This document shows, piece after piece, positions 6,699-14,612 of a stretch of DNA of 18,282 nt. The notes under the pieces were generated by a model. That model was given only the letters and a program-made list of their open reading frames with translations. It ran no database searches and was not told where the DNA came from. Positions within the stretch are counted from its first letter, which is position 1; every line of letters begins with the position of its first letter. The stretch comes from CALBPI01 sp039814545 (GTDB lineage Bacteria; Pseudomonadota; Gammaproteobacteria; Steroidobacterales; Woeseiaceae). The stretch is from contig JBCCBB010000060.1 of the NCBI GenBank assembly GCA_039814545.1, positions 1 to 18,282 on the forward strand, given 5' to 3'. A program made the position numbers and the translations under genes.

Positions 6699-9278
6699 AT
6701 GGATCTAGCCTCAAGTGCGCCACAGGCAAGACTGCTGAAATGCGTACGATTCGCAATGCCCTTGGCCCTGCTGTGGCTGTCACTGTCCGCGCGGGCTGAC
6801 CTAGAGGAATTTATGTCGTCTTGCCGCGACGATGTTGAACGCCGTCAGGCCAATGCCGCTACGGAAGCCGATCGAATTCGTAGCGCCGCAGGAGTGCCTG
6901 ACACAGAAATAGTGGGCGTGGAACCCGGGCAAGCTGTTGGATTCGTTGGTGGATCCACGCTTCCCATTACAGCATCCATGACTATTCTCTCGGAGGAAGA
7001 TGCAACTTCCTTCTCCTCTGGCGGTGACGGGTCGTTCAACAACCCCTACACGATAGGCGGCATACGCCTCGCTAGTGCTCCCGATATCGCGCGGGAAAAC
7101 GGCCTGATCTGGGACGATCCAGAAGGCGAGTACTTTGTTCGATTGACGAATTGCGAAATCACTGGGTATTCACACCGACAAATAGCCTTGAATACCGCGG
7201 GTGGACTCTTTGTCGAGCAGTGCACGATTACTGGCGCAAGCGGCGCTACGGGCATCGAGGTCATGTCTGGCGACCTTTATGTATACGCATCTGAGTTTAA
7301 GGCCCCCGGGGAAAATGCGATCGTTCTCGCCGGGGACGGCACCAAGATTCGAGTCGATAACTCTCGATTTACGGATCAGTCTAGTGATTGGGATACCGGC
7401 GCCGCAGCAGTTGTTATCGAAGGCGAAGGCATCGATGCGTCATTGACCCATAGCGAGTCTTCAGGATTGCTCCGTGTGTTTGTTCGGCTACAAAAAAACC
7501 CCGAATTGCTGGCAATACACAATGTCGAGACCGACGGCCAAGTGCTTGTGGGCGGGACTATAGACGACAGCCGAACGCTGCGCTTCGTCATTCAGAACAC
7601 CCGTGCCAAGAATTGTGCGCGCGAGTGCGTCGTCGCTCGCGCGCTATCTAACTTCGATATTGGTTTCTCCGAGTTCCTCAACAATCAAGCAGGATCTCGC
7701 TTAGTCAACCTTCTTGATGGCCCCACCAATGGAGCAGTCCATCACAGCATCTTTGACAACGCGACACCCGGCCCCACAGGGCCCGGAGACGAGAACCTCG
7801 AAGCATGGTTTCCGAGAGACGTTGACTTCACCCATAACTGGTCAAAAAGGGCGCCCGAGGATGCTTTCGAGTTTGTCGCACCACAGGGCAACAGTACGAT
7901 CAGGCACAGCGTCGGTGACAACACTTCCCTTCAAGTTATTGACGTTTGGGGAAATCCAGGTGGCGGGCGAGGTGCCGTGATACACCACGTTTACGGCGAC
8001 TCAATGAATGACGTTGGCGTACTCGTGACGGACGCGAATGACGTGCTAGTTCACGACGTCTACACCAGAAACACAACGGGGAGATGGCACAACGTGACGC
8101 TGGAGCAGCGGCGTATGATGCCCGGCTCATCACCCAACGGACTCAGAGCGTATGCGCCGCTTCCATTAGCCTCCAACTCATTCACGGGGAGCATCTTCGG
8201 GGTGATTGGTGACGTTGGTATAGACAACGAGGCGCTTTGGTTCGATGAATCCGGTATCAGAACGTTTGGCACACCAGAGATACCTGTGGCATTGGCATCA
8301 AATGTATGTCGGTCCCTAACGTTCGACGGCGACGGCGATGCCATGCCCGATGCATATGAAATCCGGTTCGGTCTCAATCCGGAAAACGATGGGGACGCAC
8401 GGCTTGATCCCGACGGCGATAACCTCACCAACGCTGTCGAGTCCACTATAGGGTCTTCACCATTCGTGATCGATACCGATGGAGACGGTGTCAACGACGG
8501 AGAAGACGCGCGACCGCTCGATCCACGAACAGTGATCACGGCGGTGCCCATTGTCCAAATCTCCCTCGACATGGACGCTGATAGTGCAACGCAGGTCGTG
8601 ATTGACTCGCGTGGCGAGTCCGACGGTCTGACACGCGGGAATGTTGATTGTGGAATGCCAGGTATTTCAGGGACGGCATGCGAACTCAGTGACCGAGCTT
8701 ATGTTGAAAGCACGGCCTTCCCGATACTGCAAGACGGCAGTGTCACGCTTTGGATGAATAGCACTGCTTTTGAGGGGCCCGTGCTAACGCTTGCGGGCAA
8801 TCAGTCTTTGGAACCGCATGTGGTTCTGGAACTCACAGCCGCCGCTCTGACATTCGCGCCCTCTAGCTCCTGTCGGGTCATAGGCAATACTGAATCAGGC
8901 GTTACGTCGCCAGGTTGGCATCATATCGTCGGTACTTGGGGCGGAGGACGCGTTCGGATGTATATCGACGGCCAGCTGGTCGCCACGACATCGTGCAACG
9001 CAACCCTAATCGAGCACGACCGAGTTATCTTGGGGATAGCTGAAGCACCGGAAGCGCAAACGGATACAGAGGAGGAACCGCGCCTGCTGATTGACGAGGT
9101 TCAGCTCTTCTCCACTGCGCTCGGTGAAACTGACGTAGCTAGTGATTGTCAGCTTGGCCGCAGCGATTGCCGCCCGAGACTTGAGCTACCTCCGCGCGCT
9201 GGTGCCGGCGCGACCAGTCTGTGCGTCCTTCTGGTCCTGACTCTGCTGATGACCCTCAGACCAGGACGTTCCACCTGA
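6699..9278 (+). CDS. Large surface protein: parallel beta-helix, Ca-binding repeats, LamG-like domain, C-terminal anchor
   Basis: I choose ATG 6699 (859 residues) because it precedes a signal peptide ending SARA; the frame extends upstream to 6441 only through decayed flavoprotein DNA. ATG 6756, inside the same signal, is an alternative. After a short helical linker, about residues 105-530 form irregular right-handed beta-helix repeats with many 'N.....V....F' turns. DGDGD, DPDGD and DTDGDGVND (DNA 8325-8510) are thrombospondin-type-3-like calcium loops. Residues of about 620-820 resemble a LamG/concanavalin fold (GWHHIVGTW, YIDGQLV). The C-terminus is a Gly/Ala segment, a hydrophobic helix and a short basic tail. 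A surface or matrix carbohydrate-binding role is inferred. Base composition looks more AT-rich than its neighbours, suggesting acquisition. Confidence 0.82.
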   Translation: MDLASSAPQARLLKCVRFAMPLALLWLSLSARADLEEFMSSCRDDVERRQANAATEADRIRSAAGVPDTEIVGVEPGQAVGFVGGSTLPITASMTILSEEDATSFSSGGDGSFNNPYTIGGIRLASAPDIARENGLIWDDPEGEYFVRLTNCEITGYSHRQIALNTAGGLFVEQCTITGASGATGIEVMSGDLYVYASEFKAPGENAIVLAGDGTKIRVDNSRFTDQSSDWDTGAAAVVIEGEGIDASLTHSESSGLLRVFVRLQKNPELLAIHNVETDGQVLVGGTIDDSRTLRFVIQNTRAKNCARECVVARALSNFDIGFSEFLNNQAGSRLVNLLDGPTNGAVHHSIFDNATPGPTGPGDENLEAWFPRDVDFTHNWSKRAPEDAFEFVAPQGNSTIRHSVGDNTSLQVIDVWGNPGGGRGAVIHHVYGDSMNDVGVLVTDANDVLVHDVYTRNTTGRWHNVTLEQRRMMPGSSPNGLRAYAPLPLASNSFTGSIFGVIGDVGIDNEALWFDESGIRTFGTPEIPVALASNVCRSLTFDGDGDAMPDAYEIRFGLNPENDGDARLDPDGDNLTNAVESTIGSSPFVIDTDGDGVNDGEDARPLDPRTVITAVPIVQISLDMDADSATQVVIDSRGESDGLTRGNVDCGMPGISGTACELSDRAYVESTAFPILQDGSVTLWMNSTAFEGPVLTLAGNQSLEPHVVLELTAAALTFAPSSSCRVIGNTESGVTSPGWHHIVGTWGGGRVRMYIDGQLVATTSCNATLIEHDRVILGIAEAPEAQTDTEEEPRLLIDEVQLFSTALGETDVASDCQLGRSDCRPRLELPPRAGAGATSLCVLLVLTLLMTLRPGRST

Positions 9279-9296
9279 CAGCTTGAGAATCCACAG

Positions 9297-10505
9297 TTGT
9301 GCCGGCCCGTCCACTCGTCCCGAGAAAGTTACGACGTCATTGTCATTGGCGGTGGCGCCGCAGGCCTGATGTGCGCCATGACCGCAGGCAAGCGCGGCCG
9401 GCGCGTGCTCATGCTCGAAGGCTCGAACAAGATCGGCAAGAAAATCCTCATGTCGGGCGGCGGGCGCTGCAATTTCACGAACCTTTATTGTGAGCCCGAG
9501 AACTTCCTCTCCTCGAATCCGCCGTTTTGCATCTCGGCGCTCCGGCGCTACACACAGTGGGATTTCATCGCGCTCGTCGAGAAACACAGCATCCCCTATC
9601 ACGAGAAGACGCTGGGGCAGCTCTTCTGTGATCGCTCTGCGAAGGACATCGTGGCCATGCTGCGGGCCGAGAGTAACGACGCGGGCGTCGAGATTCTTGT
9701 CAACTGCGAGATCCAAGGCGTTGCGGCAGAGTCCGGCTACACGGTGGCCACAAGTCTTGGCACCTTCGAGGCGACGTCGCTCGTCGTCGCAACCGGGGGC
9801 TTGTCGATCCCCAAGATGGGCGCCAGCGGCCTCGGCTACGATCTCGCACGCCAGTTCGGCCTTGAGGTCCTGGAAACGCGGGCGGGACTCGTGCCGTTCA
9901 CCTTCTCGGGTCCGGCAAAGGACCTGACTGCCAGTCTCGCAGGTGTGAGTCTGCCCGCCGCGGTCTCCGCAGCCGATGCGAAGTTCAACGAGGGCCTGCT
10001 GTTTACCCACCGGGGCTTAAGCGGCCCCGCAGCACTTCAGGTCTCAAGTTATTGGCAGCTCGGCGAGCCCATCCTCATCGACTTAGCGCCCGAAACCGAT
10101 CTCGAGCACATGCTGCTCACGCACAAGGCTCAGCAACCGAGGTCGTTGCTGCGCTCCGTACTAACCGAGATGCTCCCGCGCGCTTTGGTCACCAACCTGC
10201 AGCCGCTGCTATGGGCGGAGCTCGCCGAGCAACCGCTAGCCGAGATCTCCGACGACGCACTCAGGGAGCTCGCCGAGACGCTCAGCCATTGGGCGCTGAA
10301 GCCTTCAGGCACCGAGGGCTACCGTACGGCCGAGGTCACGCTGGGCGGCGTCGACACACGCGCCCTCTCATCGCAAACCATGGAAGTGCGTGACCAGCCT
10401 GGCCTCTACTTCATCGGCGAGGTGGTTGATGTGACGGGGCACTTGGGCGGCTTCAACTTTCAGTGGGCCTGGGCGTCGGGGCATGCGGCTGGCGAAGTCT
10501 GCTGA
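9297..10505 (+). CDS. FAD-dependent oxidoreductase, HI0933/BaiN family (intact copy)
   Basis: This 402-residue flavoprotein has the dinucleotide motif VIVIGGGAAG near residues 14-23 and the family signature KIGKKILMSGGGRCNFTN at about 42-59. The C-terminal signature runs from TAEVTLGGVDT through GLYFIGEVVDVTGHLGG to FNFQWAWASG. Length is normal for HI0933-type proteins, which bind FAD; physiological substrates are mostly unknown, though one member (BaiN) acts on bile-acid intermediates. No ATG precedes the dinucleotide motif; the likely start is TTG 9297 with GAGA eight bases upstream. Its stop-to-stop distance from the upstream gene is only 18 bases, so it may depend on upstream transcription. 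Two fragments of the same gene lie upstream at 5916 and 6273. A Tat-exported protein follows 35 bases downstream. Confidence 0.92.
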   Translation: MCRPVHSSRESYDVIVIGGGAAGLMCAMTAGKRGRRVLMLEGSNKIGKKILMSGGGRCNFTNLYCEPENFLSSNPPFCISALRRYTQWDFIALVEKHSIPYHEKTLGQLFCDRSAKDIVAMLRAESNDAGVEILVNCEIQGVAAESGYTVATSLGTFEATSLVVATGGLSIPKMGASGLGYDLARQFGLEVLETRAGLVPFTFSGPAKDLTASLAGVSLPAAVSAADAKFNEGLLFTHRGLSGPAALQVSSYWQLGEPILIDLAPETDLEHMLLTHKAQQPRSLLRSVLTEMLPRALVTNLQPLLWAELAEQPLAEISDDALRELAETLSHWALKPSGTEGYRTAEVTLGGVDTRALSSQTMEVRDQPGLYFIGEVVDVTGHLGGFNFQWAWASGHAAGEVC

Positions 10506-10540
10506 GTGATAGGCTCAGTGAGAGCCACAGGAGACAACAC

Positions 10541-11692
10541 ATGGTAAGTCGCAGAGCAGTGTTGACGACGGGCACCGCGTCCGCGGTTTTACTGGGCCTC
10601 GGCGGCACCTGGTGGGTTGGCACGGGCCCTGCCCAGCGCGCACGCGAGCCCTGGCGTGCGGCGGCGGTGGGGTTTGGCGACCCACGGCTCGACGTTCTGG
10701 CCTACGCCATCCTCGCGCCCAACGCCCACAACATGCAGCCCTGGCAGATCGCGCTCGACGACGCGAATGGCTTCACGTTGTACTGTAATCCCGAGCGCTT
10801 GCTGCCCGAGACAGACCCACCGGGCCGTCAGCTCACGATCAGCTTCGGCTGCTTCCTAGAGCTCTGCCGTATGGCCGCGGCCGAGTCCGGCCTGCACGCC
10901 GACGTTGACCTGTTTCCCGAAGGCGAGCCGCAGCCGACGCTCGACTCGCGGCCCATCGCGCGCGTCTCGTTGGTCCCCGATGCCAGCGTCAAACCCGACC
11001 CGCTCTTTGACACGGTCCTGACTCGACGTACCAATCGCATCCCGTTCGATACCGAGCGCAGCGTCGCCGAGGAAGACCTGGCCGCGATCGCCGCGGTTGG
11101 CGTGCCGGGTGTCGATCTTGCGGCTACCGCCGAATCGTCGCGGGTCGCATTGCTGCGCCAGGTCGCCGTCGATGCCTGGAGCGTCGAATGGTCCACGGAC
11201 GCCACACGGCTCGAGAGCATCGAGGTCATGCACATCGGCAAGTCTGCGGTTGATGACGCGCCCTACGGACTCTCGGTCGATGACCGCTTTACGAGCACGA
11301 TGGGCCTGTTGGGGGTCGTCACGCCCGAGTCACTGGATGACCCCGAGGCGATCGCGTTCCGCGAGTCCTACGCGTTTTACGAGAAAGCCTGCGCCTCGTC
11401 CACGGCCTTCGTCTGGTCGACGACGTCGCGCAACACACGCCACCACCAGATCGCCGCAGGCCGTGCCTGGGTACGCGCGCAGCTCATCGCCAATGCGCGT
11501 GGCATCGCCTTTCATCCGCTGAGCCAGGCGCTGCAGGAATTCCCCGAGATGGCGCAAAACTATCGGCGTGTGCATGACCTGCTCGCGCGCGAGGACGGCG
11601 ACACCGTGCAGATGCTCGCGCGCGTGGGCTATGCGCCTGCGGTCGGGCCGTCGCCACGCCACCCACTCGAGTCGCGGATCATCACGACATGA
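10541..11692 (+). CDS. Tat-exported Acg/nitroreductase-like flavoprotein
   Basis: This 383-residue protein starts at ATG 10541 with AGGAG at 10529-10533. The N-terminus has a twin-arginine signal (SRRAVLTT, then hydrophobic residues to about 27), so the folded cofactor-bearing protein is probably exported to the periplasm. APNAHNMQPWQ at 59-69 is the phosphate/FMN-binding signature of nitroreductase-like proteins. TRRTNR near residue 168 and the C-terminal helix-rich half fit the Acg family. Acg proteins are thought to sequester or use FMN; a reaction cannot be assigned here. The stop overlaps the next gene's start as ATGA, implying cotranslation with the metallo-beta-lactamase. Confidence 0.85.
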   Translation: MVSRRAVLTTGTASAVLLGLGGTWWVGTGPAQRAREPWRAAAVGFGDPRLDVLAYAILAPNAHNMQPWQIALDDANGFTLYCNPERLLPETDPPGRQLTISFGCFLELCRMAAAESGLHADVDLFPEGEPQPTLDSRPIARVSLVPDASVKPDPLFDTVLTRRTNRIPFDTERSVAEEDLAAIAAVGVPGVDLAATAESSRVALLRQVAVDAWSVEWSTDATRLESIEVMHIGKSAVDDAPYGLSVDDRFTSTMGLLGVVTPESLDDPEAIAFRESYAFYEKACASSTAFVWSTTSRNTRHHQIAAGRAWVRAQLIANARGIAFHPLSQALQEFPEMAQNYRRVHDLLAREDGDTVQMLARVGYAPAVGPSPRHPLESRIITT

Positions 11693-12450
11693 GACGACTG
11701 ACGGCGCGCTGCGCGGTCCTTATCTCCCTGTTCCTCTGTGGCTGCGCAACACAAGGCGCAGGCAACCTAACGCGGGTCTCGTTCGACCAAATCGCTCCAG
11801 GCGTCTGGACCCATACCGCGTATCTCGAGATCGAGCCCTGGGGACCCGTCGCGAGCAGCGGCCTCGTGGTCGTGACAGACACGCATATTGTCCTCGTCGA
11901 TACCGCCTGGACCGATGCGCAAACGCGCGAGGTTCTGGACTGGGCCGAGGCGACCTTCGCGCGGCCCGTTACGGGTGCGGTGTTCACGCACGGCCACAAC
12001 GACAAGATGGGCGGCGTTGCCGCGGTGCGCGAGCGCGGGATCCCGAACTACGCGAACCATCTGTCGAACCGGCTCGCCGAGCGTTGGGGACTCACACCCG
12101 CAGCACGTGTGGTCGAGTTTGATGATAACGGCGAAGCAGATGCCGTCGCCGAGCTGGCCCCGCTAACCTTGTTCTACCCGGGACCCGGGCACACTGACGA
12201 CAACATCGTCGTGGGGGTCAACGATACGGGTGTGTTGTTCGTTGGCTGCCTGGTTAGGCCTAGCGGCTCAAGAAGTCTTGGCAATACCAACGACGCCGAC
12301 GTCGGCCATTGGGCCGACGCCGTAGTCGCTGTCACCAGGCGGTTTCCCGAAGAATCGCTCGTGGTGCCGAGTCACGGCGCGCCGGGATCACGCACCCTGC
12401 TCGATCACACCATCGAATTAGCTAGGCGCGGCGCCGACCCAGTGCAATAA
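11689..12450 (+). CDS. Subclass B1 metallo-beta-lactamase, NDM-like, predicted lipoprotein
   Basis: This 253-residue enzyme is predicted to hydrolyse beta-lactams with two zinc ions. All ligands are present: His101, His103, Asp105 (HGHND), His168 (GPGHTDDN), Cys187 (GCLVR) and His229 (SHG). The sequence shares long stretches with what I remember of NDM: VASxGL, VDTAWTD, DKMGG, YANxLSNxLA, FYPGPGHT, SLGNxxDAD. As in NDM, the signal ends in a lipobox (LCGC, Cys19), so it is probably lipid-anchored to a membrane. The active-site Lys224 of NDM is Arg190 here. It is about 17 residues shorter than NDM-1. The start overlaps the upstream stop (ATGA). It is chromosomal with no insertion sequence nearby, so it looks like an intrinsic environmental enzyme. 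A non-lactamase MBL-fold hydrolase is unlikely given the complete B1 ligand set. Confidence 0.93.
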   Translation: MRRLTARCAVLISLFLCGCATQGAGNLTRVSFDQIAPGVWTHTAYLEIEPWGPVASSGLVVVTDTHIVLVDTAWTDAQTREVLDWAEATFARPVTGAVFTHGHNDKMGGVAAVRERGIPNYANHLSNRLAERWGLTPAARVVEFDDNGEADAVAELAPLTLFYPGPGHTDDNIVVGVNDTGVLFVGCLVRPSGSRSLGNTNDADVGHWADAVVAVTRRFPEESLVVPSHGAPGSRTLLDHTIELARRGADPVQ

Positions 12451-13027
12451 GGCCAAGCGCCATGAGCAGCAGTGGGGCTGGCGCGGGTACGGCCGTCGCG
12501 GTAGCAACGCCGGCAACGCCACCAAATCCATCAAATGCAGAGCGGAACGGCGTGTTGACGACGTCTCGAGAGCAAATGTCCAGGCCCTGCTCGCACTGCC
12601 ACTGGAACGCGCCGACCAGGTTGACCGAACCACCCGCATCGGTGAGCGCTGTCTCAAAGACCAGCGACAGAACGTTGGATAAGCCGTCGTCGTAAGCGAG
12701 CAAGCCAAAGTTGCCGTTGAAGCCGCTGCCTGGCCCAAAGAAGGCGCCGTTGAGTGTCTGCACAAACGTACCACCGGCATAACTCCCGTCGGGCGTAAGG
12801 CCGCAGGGCGCCGGTGGTGCCTGCGTGCACAACACGAAATCCCCAGCCGAAGCCGTGATGCTCACGTCACTCGTCATGTTGGTATCTGCGTCGTAAATAA
12901 AGGACCCGCTAACGGTGCCGTTGCCACCGAGAAAGGTCGTGTCCGCCAGATTCCATTCCACGGGAACCGCGTGTGCTGACGCGGCAAGGCCAAGCGCCAG
13001 CAATGCTGAAGTGAGTGAACGTTTCAT
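12422..13027 (-). CDS. Exported protein with PEP-CTERM-like (VPAPAP) sorting signal
   Basis: This 201-residue exported protein has a signal peptide at 1-20 (MKRS, hydrophobic core, AHA). The mature beta-rich domain contains several Cys residues, two spaced CTQAPPAPC and two in QCEQGLDIC, that could form disulfides. The C-terminus (180-201) is VPAPAP, a hydrophobic helix, then RRRA: an exosortase-type signal of the same VPxPAP variety as the gene at 5206. I chose ATG 13027 because the signal peptide starts there; the frame continues upstream without protein-like character. It overlaps the convergent lactamase gene by 29 bases at their 3' ends. A near-consensus sigma-54 promoter lies at 13071-13086. 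Function is unknown; probably surface or matrix localised. Confidence 0.9.
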   Translation of the reverse strand: MKRSLTSALLALGLAASAHAVPVEWNLADTTFLGGNGTVSGSFIYDADTNMTSDVSITASAGDFVLCTQAPPAPCGLTPDGSYAGGTFVQTLNGAFFGPGSGFNGNFGLLAYDDGLSNVLSLVFETALTDAGGSVNLVGAFQWQCEQGLDICSRDVVNTPFRSAFDGFGGVAGVATATAVPAPAPLLLMALGLIALGRRRA

Positions 13028-13070
13028 TGTTGTTTTCCAGGCTATTGTTATGGTTTTCCAGATCTTTAGA

Positions 13071-13086
13071 GGCAATATGGGTGCCG
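13071..13086 (-). promoter_or_regulatory. Sigma-54-type (-24/-12) promoter of the second PEP-CTERM-like gene
   Basis: Minus-strand CGGCACCCATATTGCC matches TGGCAC-N5-TTGC with only the first base different. Invariant GG and GC are 12 bases apart. The GC ends 44 bases before the ATG at 13027, against 43 bases for the other PEP-CTERM-like gene. Both genes are thus expected to need RpoN plus an enhancer-binding activator such as PrsR. Confidence 0.78.
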
Positions 13087-13318
13087 AACCGTTGCAAATC
13101 ACTGTTTTATTTAGACTATCCTGAGCGACCGACAACTCTTCGCCATCAACTCGACACCAGACTGAAAATCCCGCCGACACTCGGGAATAGGGCTGGAGTG
13201 GACAAATTGCTGACTCGCAGCAGCAGCATTAACGCCGCAGCACGACTTGTCGCAGCGCGGGAACGGGACTAGCGTGGTCCCAGGGGACGACAACAAAAAC
13301 AAACCGGGGGATCGAACC

Positions 13319-14143
13319 ATGCCGTACAAACGCGCCTGGATCGGCGTCTTTATCATGCTGCTGCTGAGCGTGGCGGCGTTCTGGCGCTCCTACTGGAGCA
13401 CCTTCACAACGGTGCCCTGGCAGTACCACGTGCACGGCCCGTCGGCGACAGTTTGGATGCTGCTGCTTATTGCGCAGAGCCGATCCATCCACATTGGCGA
13501 GCGCAGCCTTCACAGGACGGCCGGGCGGATCACGTTCCTACTGATCCCTGTCTTTACTGCGGGCGGCTTACTGGTCATCGGCACCATGGCAGTAGGCCAG
13601 AGCCCGTTTTATGAGATCTACGGTGACCGTCTGGCGGCCGTGGACATCATCACCACAGCAGTATTCCTCTGGTTCATCTTCGAGGCACTGCGTCATCGAC
13701 GGCGCGCAGGCCTGCACGGTGGCTATATGATCTCGACCGTGTTTCTGCTCATGGCGCCAACACTCGGCAGAATCATGCCGAACTTCGTGCCGGGCCTGAC
13801 CATTCGGTCCATGGACCAGATTCACCGCTTCGGCTACGGGCTGCATGTCAGTCACGCCATTGCACTGGCCATTCTGGCCTTCCTCATTACCCGCTACCGG
13901 CGCTTCAGCCGACCGTTCCTCATCGCAGCGATCACGCTCGTCTCGCAGTCCATCGTGTTCGAGACGCTGGCCAAGACCGACGCCTGGGATGCTGCAATGC
14001 GCACCTACGCCGGCATCCCGCCCGTGACGCAACTCGTCGCCGGGCTTGTTCTGGGCGCCGCGGTCGCGTTAGCCGGCTGGCGTGCGGGCAAAGCCCAGGC
14101 CGGCCCCAGCGCACCGCCCGACATCGCCCAGGCGGCTTCCTGA
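13319..14143 (+). CDS. Multi-pass membrane protein of unknown function
   Basis: This 274-residue protein has about eight hydrophobic segments (near 8-25, 41-53, 71-91, 107-123, 135-152, 175-192, 198-215 and 233-253). Conserved-looking His residues sit at membrane edges: YHVHG (His37, His39), His58, and LHRTAGR (His65). Arrangements of this type occur in DUF2306-like and haem- or quinone-associated membrane proteins; I do not assign a reaction. ATG 13319 is chosen over the longer frame (13247) because GGGGGA lies seven bases upstream and the first helix follows. The C-terminal tail is Ala/Pro-rich. It is divergent from the PEP-CTERM-like gene with a 291-base gap. Confidence 0.8.
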   Translation: MPYKRAWIGVFIMLLLSVAAFWRSYWSTFTTVPWQYHVHGPSATVWMLLLIAQSRSIHIGERSLHRTAGRITFLLIPVFTAGGLLVIGTMAVGQSPFYEIYGDRLAAVDIITTAVFLWFIFEALRHRRRAGLHGGYMISTVFLLMAPTLGRIMPNFVPGLTIRSMDQIHRFGYGLHVSHAIALAILAFLITRYRRFSRPFLIAAITLVSQSIVFETLAKTDAWDAAMRTYAGIPPVTQLVAGLVLGAAVALAGWRAGKAQAGPSAPPDIAQAAS

Positions 14144-14160
14144 AATTTTTTTTGCGTCCC

Positions 14161-14189
14161 TGCATCCATACGCGCCTGCGCCCCGTCTA
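14161..14189 (+). promoter_or_regulatory. ECF-type promoter for the sigma-factor operon
   Basis: TGCATCC at 14161-14167 and CGTCTA at 14184-14189 are separated by 16 bases, a spacing typical of ECF sigma promoters. The start codon of the first operon gene is 34 bases downstream. It most likely provides autoregulation by the ECF sigma encoded in the same operon. Confidence 0.5.
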
Positions 14190-14222
14190 GATAAGTAACA
14201 GGGCAACACACGGGAGACCCTC

Positions 14223-14603
14223 ATGGGCAACTTGGCCGTCTTTGGATTCTGGATGTTTATTGCTGCCGTCTCGGTGGCGGGTATCTGGTACGACGCAAAG
14301 GAAAAAGAGACGAAGCAGGAGACGCTGCGCCGCGTCGTGGAGAGCGGTCGCGACGTTGACCCCGAGATGATCCGCCAGATCGTCGGCGAGAACTCCGGTG
14401 GCAACACGGCCAGGGACCTGCGCATAGGCGCCTACATCCTATTCGGCGTGGCACCTGGCATGTTCCTCTTCAGCCTGTTCATCGGCGTGGTCAACGAGGA
14501 AGGCCGGACCGTCCTTATGGGCGTCGCAGCACTGATCGCCTGCATCGGCGGCGGACTGCTTGGCGCGGCCAAGCTCGTCGAGCGCAACCAGGCCGAGGCC
14601 TGA
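14223..14603 (+). CDS. DUF6249-like small membrane protein
   Basis: This 126-residue protein has an N-terminal membrane helix (about 5-21). A charged cytoplasmic stretch follows (about 22-60: KEKETKQETLRRVVESG...DPEMIRQIV), then two further helices (about 70-90 and 97-117). This architecture matches the DUF6249 family of proteins often encoded beside ECF sigma factors. ATG 14223 has GGGAGA seven bases upstream. The next gene, an ECF sigma factor, starts nine bases after its stop. Its role is probably regulatory or stress sensing by genomic context, but nothing in the sequence proves it. Confidence 0.72.
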   Translation: MGNLAVFGFWMFIAAVSVAGIWYDAKEKETKQETLRRVVESGRDVDPEMIRQIVGENSGGNTARDLRIGAYILFGVAPGMFLFSLFIGVVNEEGRTVLMGVAALIACIGGGLLGAAKLVERNQAEA

Positions 14604-14612
14604 CGCGCCTTT

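Noticed and set aside
4993..9300. Integrase, transposase or CRISPR array in the patchwork region
   Set aside because: Looked for and not seen; no terminal inverted repeats or regularly spaced repeats are visible.
9186..10010. 274-codon minus-strand frame opposite the flavoprotein
   Set aside because: Antisense of a confidently identified gene, no motifs.
14125..14158. CAGG...CCTG followed by a T-run after the membrane-protein gene, as a terminator
   Set aside because: The stem is only four base pairs and lies partly inside the coding sequence; too weak to call.
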